Assembly: GCA_963920525.1 (NCBI GenBank)
Contig: OY986437.1
Coordinates: 59,724,330-59,788,329, forward strand
Length of the DNA: 64,000 nucleotides
Direction of reading: 5' to 3'
DNA from: Dichetophora obliterata
Taxonomy: Eukaryota > Arthropoda > Insecta > Diptera > Sciomyzidae
The notes below the pieces were generated by a model. That model made no database searches and was not told the origin of the DNA. It saw only the letters and a list, made by a program, of their open reading frames with translations. Both the position numbers and the translations under genes were made by a program. Shown piece by piece: positions 10,252-22,215 of the stretch. The first letter of the stretch is position 1; each line of letters starts with the position of its first letter.

Positions 10252-12870
10252 ATTATTCTGAATAACGAAAATGAATAATTGAAATGATTAATTAATAATT
10301 TTTTTAAAATTGAATGTGAGTTAAAAATTTTATGTATAAATCAATTTTGCATTCATTGAATGCATTCTTATGTCGTTATTCAGTTGTACTTAAAATTCTG
10401 AATATGAATGCAGACTTTACAGCTCTGAAATCCACACGCAAAAATAAGCGGCAATTCTAGGTACCTGCTTATGTGTATGTGCGCACTATACAGTAAGGGT
10501 ACAAATTCAAAAACGGGTTTTTTTTGTTGTTCAGGCAAAATAACTCTACTTTGCAAAATACAAGGTCATTCCGCTGAACCGATTTTATTTTATTCAAGGT
10601 TAAAGATCAAAATTGTATGCGTGCGCATTCAGGGGACCGATGAGGGTTAATAAAAAATTCCAAATACAGAAAATCAAAATAAGAAATCTTGAAAGTGCTA
10701 ACTTAAAAAAATTAATATATAAAAAAGTTTGATTTTATTGAGTCTTTAACAGAAACAAAATTCATTAACTGGAAATTATTTTTCGCTTTATGTTAAATTT
10801 AAATTTTTATTTTGGAAATATTTACACTTTCACAAAAAAATTTGGATAGTAAGAAATAAAAAGCGGAAAACTCATTTAGTTTGATAGATGATTAAATTAT
10901 GAGCATGTAAAAATTTTATAGAAAGCTCAAGTTCTACAGCCAAAAAAATTAAACTGGGGGTTACACAAGAGCTTTTTCCCACTGTGCGTGCCCTTAATTG
11001 CAGCTACTAGTAGACATATCTAAAATAAAAACATGCAAATACATGCAATCTATAAAAAATTAAAAAACCCCCAAAATAATTCTGTTGATTATCCTCTTCC
11101 TCCTGCTTTTCTTAAATCATGCGTAAGAGTAAGAAAAATGAAAGACTCGCTCTTTCGTGCGTTCGCTTGTTAGCTTCGGTCTATTATTTTTTCATTTCTA
11201 TTACCGCATTACAACTTGTCTCTCTGTCATTTGGTCAGAATGCAAAACTGCCAAATAGAACGAACACTTTGAAATACCCATTCCCAATGCATTCAATTGT
11301 GGCACCCCCTAAATGCAATGCTTAGAGTCCGAGCAGCAGCATCAGCTGCATTTAGCTATCTATAGAATCTAAAGGATTGTTTTTTCCTCTTGCCTAAATT
11401 GAAATTGGCCAATTGATAGACCGACAGACAAGCAGACAGCAAGTTGGACAGTTGGATATTTTGTGCAGTTAGACATATACTTGTGAGAGAGTGCGTGTGT
11501 GTGTCTGCGGCACATGCTGTAGACATTGAAATGCATTCATTTGGGAGTCAGCCTAATAATCATTTGCGAAGTCCAAAAAATCGTTACTGCAAAACGATAG
11601 AGCGATAGACACATTCATTTTTAGGTGTCTGCATATGTTGGTAAATTATCTATTTGGTGAATACGCTATGTGTGTGTGTGTGTGTTTGAGCCATTTGCAA
11701 ATGTACAAATAATAAATGAATTTTTGTCAGCAGTTGAGATTTTAAGAATGTTGATGTACATTTTTGGAAGTTTTCAAGACCGAAATAAGAGCAAACTTCA
11801 ACTAATTCTTACCTTATGCCTTTTTTACTGGCTTTACCTTTACCTAAGGCAAAACCTTTTTCCAAGCTTATGTATAAATATCTACAACATACAATTAAGC
11901 AAATTCCTTAAATTGAGGCTCCAATTAGAGCACATTAAAAGCTGTATTTATTTTTACGCCCCATTTCCGCTTCAACATACACAAAATGCAAACACATAAC
12001 ATAATCGCTACACCAACACACACTCACTTTACTCGCCTTCGGGTGCCAAAATATTTTGAAATTGTTTAAAATTGCGTGAAATAAAAATAACAAAAAATTC
12101 AAATTAAACCAATTATTAATGCAATCATTTCAACATTTCCGTAGCAAGCAATTAAAATGCTATTTTTGTTTATTTTCTTGTTTTTTTTTTATTTTTTTCT
12201 CAATTCTCAACACACACAACAACACTCACGCATCCACACATCCTTACATAAATAATACATCAACACATCTGGATTATAAGCATGGTTTTTTTTTTATTTA
12301 TATATTTAACTAACAAGGTGGAAAAGTTTTAACAGTACACACGCAATCACCTATACACCTACCAACACACACGCACACACACATTCCTTTCAGCATATTT
12401 ATGCATTTATATTAATTTGTAGCAGCTTGAACAAAGTTTTCAAACACCGTTCCCCCTGATTTATGTGGGAGTGAAGTTAATATGTGTACTTATTTTTTTC
12501 TTGTAAACGCTGTAATGTGTATATTTAAGTGTTTGTGTGCGTGTGTGTATTATATCGTTTTCATATTACAAGAGGTGTACAATTTTATTATGGAACATTT
12601 TTTTTTGCTTTTGTTAAAAGTTTTCGAAGAATTTCAGTCTTGATTTTATTTATATCTTTTTTACTTTCATTTTGTGCTTTACTTCTTTGCCATTTTTTTC
12701 TTTTCGTAGACTGTTTTTGATTTCCTCTTAAAATAAATGGCGCACAAAATGAAATATAAAAATACAATAAAATCATAAATTTTTTAATTGGATTGGGAAA
12801 TCTGAAAAACAACAGGTAAAAGTGCTGAACAATTAAGTGGAGTTTTTTACTGTAAGACTTTAGTTAAATT
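10252..12870. other. Non-coding, microsatellite-rich interval
   Basis: No domain-bearing reading frame on either strand. From about 11100 the base composition becomes less extreme, with GT and CA runs (around 11495, 11670, 12200 and 12365) and pyrimidine tracts. This is typical of fly introns or intergenic DNA, and I take it as single-copy host sequence. CAGTAAGGGTAC (10491) and CCCACTG (10978) look like worn element ends but their flanks do not match. Confidence 0.5.
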
Positions 12871-12871
12871 A

Positions 12872-13583
12872 AGGTATGACTTGCAGTTTAAAAAATTTTT
12901 TCGATTTTTTTCATAAATGTTTTCTAAAACCCTTCAAAAATAATACCTTAAAAGGATTTTTTTAAAATTTGAATTGTTTTTGGGGCTACAAAGCTATATA
13001 TGTATATTTGCTCTCGCGCCGAAGTGCAGTAATAAAACTTTAAATGCGTTTTTCGCGAAATCACTTTTTTCAAACTGGGGTGTCGTTTTTATCGAGAACC
13101 AGAAGTCAGATGAAGATGCGGCGGGCGGCGTTTTTTAAGCAATCACGTCAGACAGGTCCTGAACTAGGATTATTGGGCTAACTCTACTACCGAAGGAGGG
13201 GTGGGGCAAAAACTTCCAAAACAGCTAATTTTTTTAACATTTTTAAAAAATCGCGCCATTTTGTCAATTTTTTATATTCAAGAAATATCCTAGTTCAGGA
13301 CTTGCCTGACGTGATTACCAACAAAATGCCTCCCGCAGAATTTCGATACGACATCTGGTTATCAAAAAAGGACCCACCCCGTTTGCCTCATTTTTACGTA
13401 CCCATTTTTATCGCTCTGGGAGGGGGGATAAAATAACATCGAAACACAAAAAACTACGGAAAAAGTCAGAAAATTACGTCTTCTTTCACTTATAAAAGCC
13501 CAAATTGATAAATTGAAAAACGACTGAGCTAGAGAAAATTTAAAAAACGTTATTTTTATGGGCTTGAGTCGCAGGCCATACCT
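12872..13583. mobile_element. Palindromic MITE with GGTATG(A/G)CTTGC-like ends
   Basis: The left end AAGGTATGACTTGC faces CATACCTTAA on the right, and internal blocks are also inverted, for example TCACGTCAGACAGGTCC against CTTGCCTGACGTGATTA. The flanking TA/TTAA is ambiguous, so the superfamily (Tc1/mariner or piggyBac-like) is open. No ORF. Confidence 0.6.
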
Positions 13584-13680
13584 TAATAAAGAAGGTTTTT
13601 TTAATATAATACTTGAGTACGACCAGAAATATTAAGTCTTGGCCAAACATATAAAAAAGAACGCATATTTTTTATATCAG

Positions 13681-14115
13681 AGGGATATACATTAGACTGG
13701 ATCAATTTATTTCACCAAAAACCGTACAACAAGAACGTAGTATATGGAAAATTTTGCCAAGAGCCCGGATAAAAATATATATTTACAACTATGGTCGAGC
13801 AGTGGCCAAAAAAATGTTCTGACATTTATATATATATATATATTTATATATAAATATATACGGTCTTTGTTCGGCCAATGTTTGACCTTGGTTTGTACAC
13901 TTTTTGGGCAAACGTCCGCTATATGGCCGCTGTACGACCCTTGTTTGGCTGAGATTACTTCAAAACGACCGCTGCCAGACCCTTTTTTTGGCCACTATTT
14001 GACCAAAGTTATAAAACTTTATTATTATCCGGGTTCTTGGCAAAATTTTCCGTATACTACGTTTTGTTGTACGGTTTTTGGTGAAATAAATTGATTCAGT
14101 CCAATGTATATCCCT
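13681..14115. mobile_element. MITE with about 90-bp terminal inverted repeats
   Basis: AGGGATATACATT at 13681 begins about 90 bp that is repeated inverted at the other end, ending at 14115; shared blocks include TTTCACCAAAAACCGTAC and AAAATTTTGCCAAGA. The centre holds a TA microsatellite (about 13828-13862) and repeated TTTGGCC/TTTGACC words. No clear target-site duplication, so the superfamily is unknown. Frames inside are not coding. Confidence 0.7.
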
Positions 14116-15130
14116 AATACATATATGCATTTTGCAAACCAAAATCTCCTGGGTGATTTTCATTTAATTTACATATAACTTTTGTGTAAATTTAAAAATT
14201 ACAAAATTTTCTTACAAATAGTTCGCAAAGTAGATTTTCTGTTTCAGTCAAATTCGGATAAATATCAAAAATATTAATAAATAACTTGAGTTCTATAAAA
14301 TATTAAGGTATTGAATCTTGCGAATTTTTCCTTTAAAAATTTTTACGATAAATTTTTGTATGAAAACGTATGAATATGAGATCGTTTTTAAGTTGAATCG
14401 GATGCAAAAATTTCATTTTTGGCTGCAGTTTTGTTCTAGTTGTGCACGTTTTTATACAAAAATTTTGAAAAAAATTCACGAAATGAAGGTGTGATAGGGT
14501 AAAGTGCACCCCACCCAATTTGTTTTTTAATAACTTTTCATGCCCCAACTGTAAATCACCTAGGCATCATCCATTTCTTATCTATAAGCAAAACGACCAA
14601 GCCTAATGCACTTAACTCTTTCTTTACAAGGTAGATATGTTCCTAAGTAAGTCATAGTACTCTGTTCAGTTTCAAGTTTCAGTTTCACTGCGTGAAATTA
14701 TCGCAACATGTTTCTGAGCAACATTTTTTCACGACAATTTAATTGTACTGCCTATTTATTTTGAAGTGACAAGAGAGAGATCATATGAAATCTCCCAACT
14801 TATTCTCTGAGTCTTTCTGAAAAACGTTACCATAGGAAATCCTCGCAAAAAAATTTAAGTCAGAAATTTCACACAACAAATAAATAGATGTTGTCAGCGA
14901 AATTTCACGCAAACGAAGTACTCTATTCGTTTGCATGAAATTTCGCTTAAAACGTGTAAAAAAATACAACGACATATGGTAAATTTAAATTCCAAAATTT
15001 TGAAAAATCTTTAAGTTGAAAAAGTTTTCAATTTTTGCCCACAAAACCGTGCACAAAAGTAATGACTTCAATATAACATACAATTATATCAAAAAAAAAA
15101 AAAAATAAAAAAATGAATTTTTCTAGTTTA
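14116..15130. other. AT-rich non-coding interval
   Basis: No gene or clear element boundary seen. A short inverted pair, ACACAACAAATAAATAG followed by GCGAAATTTCACGC and a later AAACGAATAG-like match, hints at an old palindromic element but cannot be delimited. Confidence 0.4.
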
Positions 15131-15721
15131 CAGCCAGAATGTACAATGCACATCACTATCTATTTCTAGCATAGGGGTTACACGAGACAGTACTGTTAAG
15201 ACAGTGAAAAATACTTATTAGTTGTCAAACTTTGTGTCTGTGAATAAGAGTCCAGACAGTTGGTAAGACAGTTGGCAAGCCAGTAGACAAAATAGTACAA
15301 AATTTCTATTTTATGAAGAAAATTCTTGTTAAAACTACTAGCACACCAAAGTATTGCAAATTTTCAATTAATTCTATTAAATTTACTCGTCTTCTGTCAT
15401 TTGATAAGCCAAATATAATTCTACTGTCCTAGCTACTGTCCCGCCAACTGTTTACAGAAAAGTTAAGACAGTAGAGCAGATACCCAGTCGGCATTTTAGC
15501 TAGCGATACGCAAAAGAAAGCATGCTAGTAGTGCTCTTATTGGCGTCAATATACCTTTCATGATCGATGCATTGATGAGTGCTTCTGTAAGGCCTACCTT
15601 TTAAAGGTTTGGAGTCTTTTCCTGTTATATTTTTAAAAAAATTTTTAAAAAATTATAAATGATCAGATCAATTAAAAAAAAACCGAATCTTAAAGAAAAA
15701 AAAAAAAAAAATTATTTTTTT

Positions 15722-15975
15722 TGTCCGAGTTGGGACGCGAACCCAGGTCTCCGAAATCTAACACATTGCATATCACATTGTATGAAAACTTTTATATGGA
15801 AAAATTCCAAGTCTTTTCTATTATTTTTGTATGAAGAAATTTAAAAAAAATTCCAAAAAATTTTTTAAATGAACAAAAAAATTTGTAAAAAATGTAGATT
15901 TTAAAATAAATACAAAAAAATTTTTTTTTTTTGTCCGAGCTGGGTCGCGAACCCGCGCTACCGAAAGCTTACTTT
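15722..15975 (-). repeat. Two tRNA-like 3' halves (B-box sequences)
   Basis: Two stretches read on the minus strand as GGTTCGCGTCCC (about 15740) and GGTTCGCGACCC (about 15950), close to the polymerase III B-box GGTTCGANTCC. Both are followed by CTCGGACAAAAAA. No matching A box or acceptor stem is visible, so they look like SINE or pseudo-tRNA remains in two copies about 210 bp apart. Confidence 0.4.
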
Positions 15976-16019
15976 CATTTGTAATGATGCAAAATAAGCT
16001 GAAGTTTGTTAACAACTGA

Positions 16020-16078
16020 GGTGGACGAGTGGGTAAGATGCCAGACCGCCAGATGAGAAGACACTGGTTCAAATCTGG
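16020..16078 (+). ncRNA. tRNA-Leu-like SINE head or pseudo-tRNA
   Basis: TGGACGAGTGGGTAAG resembles the A-box region of class II tRNAs, GCCAGAC resembles the tRNA-Leu anticodon 5' strand, and GGTTCAAATCTGG is a good B-box with T-stem. The anticodon stem does not pair and there is no acceptor stem, so it is not a working tRNA. A T-rich tail follows, as in a SINE. Confidence 0.4.
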
Positions 16079-16870
16079 AAATTGTCACAATTTTTTTTAT
16101 TTCAAGTTGATATTTATATTGCTTTTCTTTCTAATGTACATTCTAAAGAAGGGCTTCTAGCAAGCTTCTTTATAGTCGCGAGAGAGGAAGGCCTAGAAAA
16201 TTTTCTCGTTTCATATAAAAAAGCTTATGGGCTTGGAAACGACCACGGAAGGACTAAGAAGTCCATATGAGGGCCTGCTAGCAGCGCTTCAAAGACCTGC
16301 TTTTGCCCACTGGGTAGTAGCAGCCAGTAGCAAAAGTGAGTGTGTGTGAGTAAAAATTTGTGAATGTGTTGCGACTGTCTTAACAGTACTGTCTCGTGCA
16401 ACCCCCGTGTAATGTAAAATTGGTCTGTGCTTTCGAAAATGTCATTTTTTCTCTGTCACTCCGTTTTTGAGACACAGCTCATTGTAGTTTTTTTTACAAA
16501 AAAGAAAAAGAAGTTTGTTTCACTTAATAGCATATATCTTCAGAACCAATAACAATGGTCAAAAAAATAATATTAAATTAAAGCTAATAAAATTTCCTAC
16601 AAACAAGTTATAATCAGTTTTTGATTCAACTGTTAGTTTCTGCGAAATAAATTAAATTTTTTAGGATTTTTCGTGTTTTTCAGAAAAATTTACACAAAAA
16701 AAAAAAAAAACAAAACTAATTGCAAATTTTGTTTAGAAATGCAAATGTTTTGTAGTTTTGATTTTTTTTTGATATAAGCCTATACTTTTTCGAAAAAATA
16801 CGATATTGTTGAAGAAAATCTATTGAGAAAAGTTAAAGTTGTCTTTAATTGAATGAAAACGCTAATCAAA

Positions 16871-18414
16871 AATGTTGTTTTGTAAGCCTTTCAGTGGATT
16901 TGCCTAATATATTGAGACGTCAGAAAGTAATTTTTATTTTGCAACACATTTTTTAAATCAAATCATTTGGTTGTATGAAAAAATGTTATACATTTTAAAC
17001 AATGTTATACAATGTTATACAAACAGGATAAAAATACATTTAGAGATATATTTGATATTAAATTCAGTTGGATTTTCGATTTTGTGCCGAAGAAAAGCAA
17101 AACAAGTTTTTAATTTTTTATGGCTTAAATGATAATAATAATAATAAGAGGGTTAAAAAACCAAAGAACTAAAGGGTTAAAAAACATTCAAAGGATTAAG
17201 AAAAAAATTTGTGCCGAACAGATAAATACCAATTTTTTTCTTAGTACAAGCTTGTACAAAACGTATGTACCGCAGTTAAAAATCTAAGGTATGTTTTTTC
17301 ATCTTTTTAGGACCAAAATGATAGGAATATTACCTCAAAAAATTATGTTGTTCTTAGTTTAACCTAGCCATTGAAAGAGTTAAATTATCCATTCGAAAAT
17401 TTAATGCGCAGAGAGAGAAAAAAATACGTCTTTTTTGTTTTTGGATTATTTCATAACAGAAACTAAGACAAATTGTAACAAAATCACACGAACCAGTGCC
17501 GGATCTTAAATTTGATCTGGAAAATAATGACTTGACCGGCCCTCTTACATAGGAAACAACAACAAAAAATTTTGTTTACATATACATATGCAGAATTGAG
17601 CGTATCACCCAAACTAACCTATTTTTGACACAATCTCAATCGATTGACGTTTGAAAGAAATGTTCGAAAAAAAGTTCCTATTTCCAAGTGTTAAATACTT
17701 GTGTGTTTGTTGGTTTTTTTCTGAGATTTCTTGAGTTTTTTTGTATAATTGATTTTTAAGCTAATTTTTCACCCATTTTATTTCAGTTTATACAGTATAA
17801 AAAAATTCTAACAATGCCAAAAAATTAAAGCCCATGAGTAATCATTGAGACCATTAACTCTGAATTTGATGACAAGAGACAGGAAGCACAGATATCTAAT
17901 ATTTTATCTCTTTATTCTTTATTTTTTGCAATCATCTATTTTATCAGTTTCAACTTCTTTAAATGCTAGATGCTCGTTAAAACGTCGAACTAAAAAGCTA
18001 TCCAATTGTAAGTAAACATCTTTTGGTTGTTTTTTGAAGCAAAGCTTTTTACGGATCGTTTTGTGATTTGCTTGAGTGAAATCTGAAAAACGACACTTTT
18101 ATCCATACTCCTTTTTCTTAAAATTGTTGTCGTATTTTTTACTTGCGTCTTTTACAACAAGAGGATATAAAATTAAAAATATTTCTTTGCAAGCGTGAGG
18201 ATCGAACTCGCGCCTTTCGATCGAGAGTTCTACACACTAACCACCACTCCAAATTAACCATTTCTGATATGATGTGATTAATTCAATATTAACTGAAGCT
18301 ATGTTGCAGTAGATGACAGGAATTTATTAAAGGGATTGTTCATTAGCTGCCCTACATTTTCTATTGTAAATGCGTGAAGCTATAATGCAGCAGATCACAA
18401 TTATCGATCAAATA
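16871..18414. other. AT-rich non-coding interval with a tRNA-like fragment
   Basis: No gene. It holds three direct AATGTTATACA copies (about 16980-17025), an ATA microsatellite (17132-17145), and CAGTGCCGGATCT (about 17493), a possible worn hAT end without a partner. The tRNA-like fragment at 18190 is listed separately. Confidence 0.4.
18190..18255 (-). ncRNA. tRNA-like fragment (pseudo-tRNA or SINE)
   Basis: On the minus strand GGTGGTTAGTGTGTAGAAC is followed by GAGTTCGATCCTCACGC, giving A-box-like and very good B-box-like blocks at tRNA spacing, with GAACTCTCGATCGAAAGG between them. The acceptor stem is not convincing, so I do not call an intact tRNA. Confidence 0.4.
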
Positions 18415-18883
18415 CTACGTTTCCATGGCGAGTTAAATCGAGGTTGACTCGGGATTTACTTACAATGGAAACGCGAGTTGAGTTTAAGGTCGTCAAATTT
18501 ACAAAACTCCACGAAACTTCTTAGATTTAACTGAGTTAGATTGGATGCGTTCGGAATATGAAACAGTTGCTCAACTGTTGAGTGAGGTTTCCTTGATTAT
18601 TTGTTATTATATTTTATTTCTGCCACTGCGTTGACATAAAATGTAACAAACCGTTCAGCAGGCACACAAAGTAGCGCAAACTAATACTGATCAAAGACTA
18701 AATATGTTTAGTAAATTTTGCACCTTCTGAACGCACACATTTATACTAAGAAAAAATTGCGAATAGAATGGCAGAAGTCCAACTCGACTCAATGTTGTGC
18801 ATGGAAGGACTATCGAGCTAGAAACACCATTATGTCAACTTGAAGAAAACCCAACCTAGGATCAACTCGCCATGGAAACGTAG
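18415..18883. mobile_element. MITE with CTACGTTTCCATGGCGAGTT ends
   Basis: A 20-bp terminal inverted repeat, CTACGTTTCCATGGCGAGTT, is exact at both ends and flanked by TA. At 469 bp it has no coding capacity. A TA target suggests a Tc1/mariner-superfamily MITE. Confidence 0.75.
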
Positions 18884-20220
18884 TAAAAAGCATTTTGCAT
18901 TAGATATCCAAACAACAAAAGCAGCAAGGTTCCATTGAACGGGTGGATTTTAATTGCGAATTCAGACATGAATGTTCACAGGCACTTAAGGCAAGGATGG
19001 TAGTCTAGCGCTCGAAAATTTACGGTATTTTTAGGTTTTTTTTAAAAAGTTAAAATATTGAACAACGATATTTAAACTTTTAAGGTGTATTGTAACTCTC
19101 ATTCATCGTAAAAAAATATTTTTTAATTTAAAAATTTGTTGATCTTGTTCAAAATGGCGGTCAATGAGACGCTCTCAAGGAAAAGGGGCATGGGCGGTGT
19201 TGTAGATTTTGACTGTTCTATTTATCTGAAAAATAAAAACCTAGAATATTATTAATCACTATGAGTTCAGCTATGGCTGGCACTAGAAAAAAAAGATATG
19301 GAAATTGACAGAATGACGCGATTTTGAAAATAAAGTTCTTAAATCAGCTTGTTTTCTACCGGTTATTAAGTGTAAACTATACGATGTTTTTTAATTAAAA
19401 CTTTGATTCTAGTTCCACCGTTGTTATAAATAGCAATTTTAAATTTCAGATGATTCGGCTAAATAGTTTTTGTTTTTTCTACAACACCATGCCGAAAAAA
19501 GTAGTTTCGAGATAAATGCATATAAAGAGAATGAATGTAGACGAAACACTGTGGCTCGACACCTACTAAAACGGCTGTAGAAGTGAAAATACAATATTCA
19601 TTGCTTATTGGCAAGACGTAATGTAAAGTAACGTAGAAATCTAAAATCCACGAATTTGTACGTCCCGTCACGTTAGGTTACGTTTATTAAAACCACTTGT
19701 ATAAGAAGGCATTGTTTCAAACAATAAATGAAAGAACGCACTGCTCAACTGACATAAGATCACATTACGTTACTTTTATTATAATTTGACATTAACGTCA
19801 GAAACAAGGTATATTCAACATGGAAGTGTTGTCCCAGAGAGGTGAGTACCGTAGCTGTCAAACATAAGAAGAGCGTAAAAGACAATGAATAAGAACTTGA
19901 ACCAGGGATGGAACTATAGCCACAGATGGAAAGGAATAGTTTTCCTTTCGGACTATTTAAATTTCTCGGAGTTAAAAAAATCAAGTTGCATGTAAATGTA
20001 ATTAATGTAATTTTCGATTTTTGATGCACCTTGTTGCTTTCTTTGATATTTCGTTATTCTTATCAGTGCTAGTAAAGTTACTTCAACATAATAACACTGC
20101 TCCAAAAAATTTGGCAATTTTCACTACGCGATAACATTTTTTATAGTGAATTTTTTGTCGAATCCAAATACGTAATATTTATTTTCGATTAGCCAAAATT
20201 TTTCATATAATTTTAAGGGT
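18884..20220. other. Non-coding interval
   Basis: No domain-bearing frame. TTACGTTAC-type words around 19617-19790 recall the Harbinger MITE at 43781, but I cannot place ends. Confidence 0.4.
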
Positions 20221-20239
20221 GATAAAAAGTTAGCTCTTC

Positions 20240-22200
20240 AATCTGATTTTATTAAAAAATGTAAAGCATCTATATTAAACCGGATCGCTTTTGTATGGGG
20301 GGAAAAATTATTCATTCGGGGTCTTAAAGTTAGAGGAACTCATAAAAACGATTTCTGCATACTTTTTTTTTCAAATCGAAGAAAATTTATCGGAGCGTTC
20401 TTGATTCTCCTGAAGGTATTTTTCGTTAAAAAAACATGTGTTTTGCTTGTAACTTTTTATTTTTCAAGGAACACATACCCAAAACTGCAAAAAATATAAA
20501 TTCCTTATTTATACCCACATTTAGGCGAAAAAAATTATTGAACTTATGTTTTATTATAACTCTTATTGACCTCCAAACATAGAATTGTTTGCTATTTTTA
20601 AAAACACATTTTGTTAAAACCTCTGTTAAAGACATATTTTCCATTGGATTTACGTAAAATTGATCTTCTAGGAAAGGCATTAAAATTAGTTCTTATTGTA
20701 CTTATGTATACTCAATAAATTCAAATTCAAATTCAAAAGAAAAATAAAAAATAAAGCCACTTTAAAGTCTCTTGAAAAGTTCTTAAACTTGAAATCACTT
20801 AAAAATTTATTATCATAATAAAAAATACTTTTTTCCAGCAGTTTTAACAAAATGTGTTTCATAAAAAATAAAAAATCTATTTTTATAGTTCAATAAGAGT
20901 TATCAGTTTATGAGCGTTGGACAAGGGGGCGTAAAGTGCCGGGTTTCAGCTAGTAAGAGATAATAACTAATTTTAAAAAAATTTTTATGCTTAAAAGAAA
21001 TTTATCTTTTTAGCAGATTTCTAAAGTCGATTACTGACGTTTAGTCATTTTTCACACATTTATTTTAACCGATATATTAAAAAAATATAATATCATTCCT
21101 TTCCAACAAGCTCAATTGTAGGTAGATCCAACGAAAAATGTGTTTTTTACAGAGGTTTTAACAATACACCTAATCCTGATTTTACACGGTCTTTTTTTAC
21201 ACGATTTTGAAATAACACGGTCGACAGAAATAAACTTATCCTGTTTTTACACGTTATTTTTAAAATAACACGACAAAACTTATCCTGTTTTCACACGTTT
21301 CTTTAAAATGAACTTTAAAATGATTTTGTTTTTTATGTTACTTGAAGATGTGATTTTTTTTTAATATTTAGGTTGTGTTTTTATATCTAAAATGTTTAAA
21401 TTTTTTAATTTTTGTTTTTATTTCTTTAAAATTATAAAATGACTTTTATCATTTCTCCCTGCGGGAGTTTCATTATTCGGTCTGTATTTCAAATTTTTTC
21501 TACATTTATTCAAGCTCGAGACCGTTTTGAAAATTTAATATGAAGCTAATAAATGAAAATTCATATTAGAACAAAATGGTCTTGAGCTTGAATAAATGTA
21601 GAAAAAATTATAAAATGATTATAATATGTGAAATAAAATGAATATGATATACTGAAGAACAAAATATGTGTTTGTTTTACCGAGTTATTAATTTTTGTAG
21701 TCTTTTTGAGGTTGTTGAACCAATCTAATATTTTTTCATTACGGTGTGTCTTTTTTTACACGATTTTTTTTTACACGATATTTTCTGGAACGTATGTACC
21801 GTGCAAAAACAGGATTAGGTGTATGTGTTTTTAAAAATAGCAAAAAATTTTATGTTTGGAGGTCAATAAGAGTCATAATAAAACATAATTTAAAAATTTT
21901 TTTTGTGCCTAAATGTTGTTATAAGTAAGGAAATTATATTTTTAGAAGATTTGGATATATGTTTTTTGAAAAATAAAAAACTACCAGCAAAAAACATGTT
22001 TTTTAACAAAAAGGGCCTTCAGGAGAATCAATAACGCTTCAAAAAATTTTCTCAGATTTGAAAAAAAGTACGCAGAAATTGTTTTTATGAGTCCCTCTAT
22101 CTTTAGAGACCCCGAACGGCGGAATCCAAATTTTGATCCGGTCTAATGTATATGTCTATAGAAAAGTTGTAATTTACAAAATTATAGCATTTGAAGATAC
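20240..22200. mobile_element. Foldback (long inverted repeat) element with a MITE in one arm
   Basis: The left arm (about 20240-20690) is repeated inverted on the right (about 21100-22200), including ACCGGATC, ACTCATAAAAAC, GACCTCCAAACATA and CAGAGGTTTTAACAA blocks. Right arm and loop are interrupted by a 655-bp MITE. Outer ends cannot be fixed to the base and no target duplication was found, so the superfamily is uncertain. Open frames in the arms are mirror images of each other and not genes. Confidence 0.7.
21167..21821. mobile_element. MITE with CACCTAATCCTG ends and TTTTACACG repeats
   Basis: The termini CACCTAATCCTG are inverted and flanked by TA. TTTTACACG and its variants recur several times inside each end. 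The homologous point of the other foldback arm lacks it (TTTTAACAAAATG), confirming both the insertion and the TA target. Non-coding. Confidence 0.75.
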
Positions 22201-22215
22201 ACATTTTAAAAATCT

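Larger units (their letters stand above)
15483..16314. mobile_element. Nested element with CCCAGTSGGCA ends
   Basis: CCCAGTCGGCATTTTAGCTAGCG at the left pairs with TGCCCACTGGG at the right, flanked by TA. Inside are internal inverted blocks (GCTAGTA/TGCTAGCA) and the tRNA-like segments listed separately. Non-coding. Confidence 0.6.
15169..16409. mobile_element. MITE with GGGGTTRCACGAGACAGT ends, TA target
   Basis: The ends match over about 32 bp (GGGGTTACACGAGACAGTAC left; GGGGTTGCACGAGACAGTAC right, inverted). ACAGT/ACTGT words recur inside both ends. Comparison with the uninterrupted sister repeats at 41376 and 44570 shows the empty site as TTTCTAATG, so the duplication is TA. Tc1/mariner-like by target, but no transposase is present. 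Confidence 0.7.
15131..16870 (+). repeat. Third copy of the long terminal repeat seen at 41376 and 44570
   Basis: Outside a 1.24-kb insertion (15169-16409) this follows the same sequence as 41376-42057 and, inverted, 44570-45075. Shared landmarks are AATGTACAATG, CACTATCTATTT, GTCACTCCGTTTTTGAGA, TTAATAGCATATAT and GAAGAAAATCTATTGAGAAA. No partner repeat or gene is seen to its right, so it is a lone end or a deleted element. Confidence 0.7.

Noticed and set aside
10491..10984. A hAT element between CAGTAAGGGTAC and CCCACTG
   Set aside because: Terminal similarity is only a few bases and the 8-bp flanks differ.
11670..12313. Plus-strand frames of 64-109 codons
   Set aside because: Low-complexity, microsatellite-containing sequence without domain, splice signals or codon bias.
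16020..16078. Functional tRNA-Leu
   Set aside because: The anticodon stem does not pair and the acceptor stem is missing; kept only as a tRNA-like fragment.
19617..19790. Possible Harbinger MITE with TTACGTTAC words
   Set aside because: The short inverted match is too weak and no ends or target duplication could be placed.
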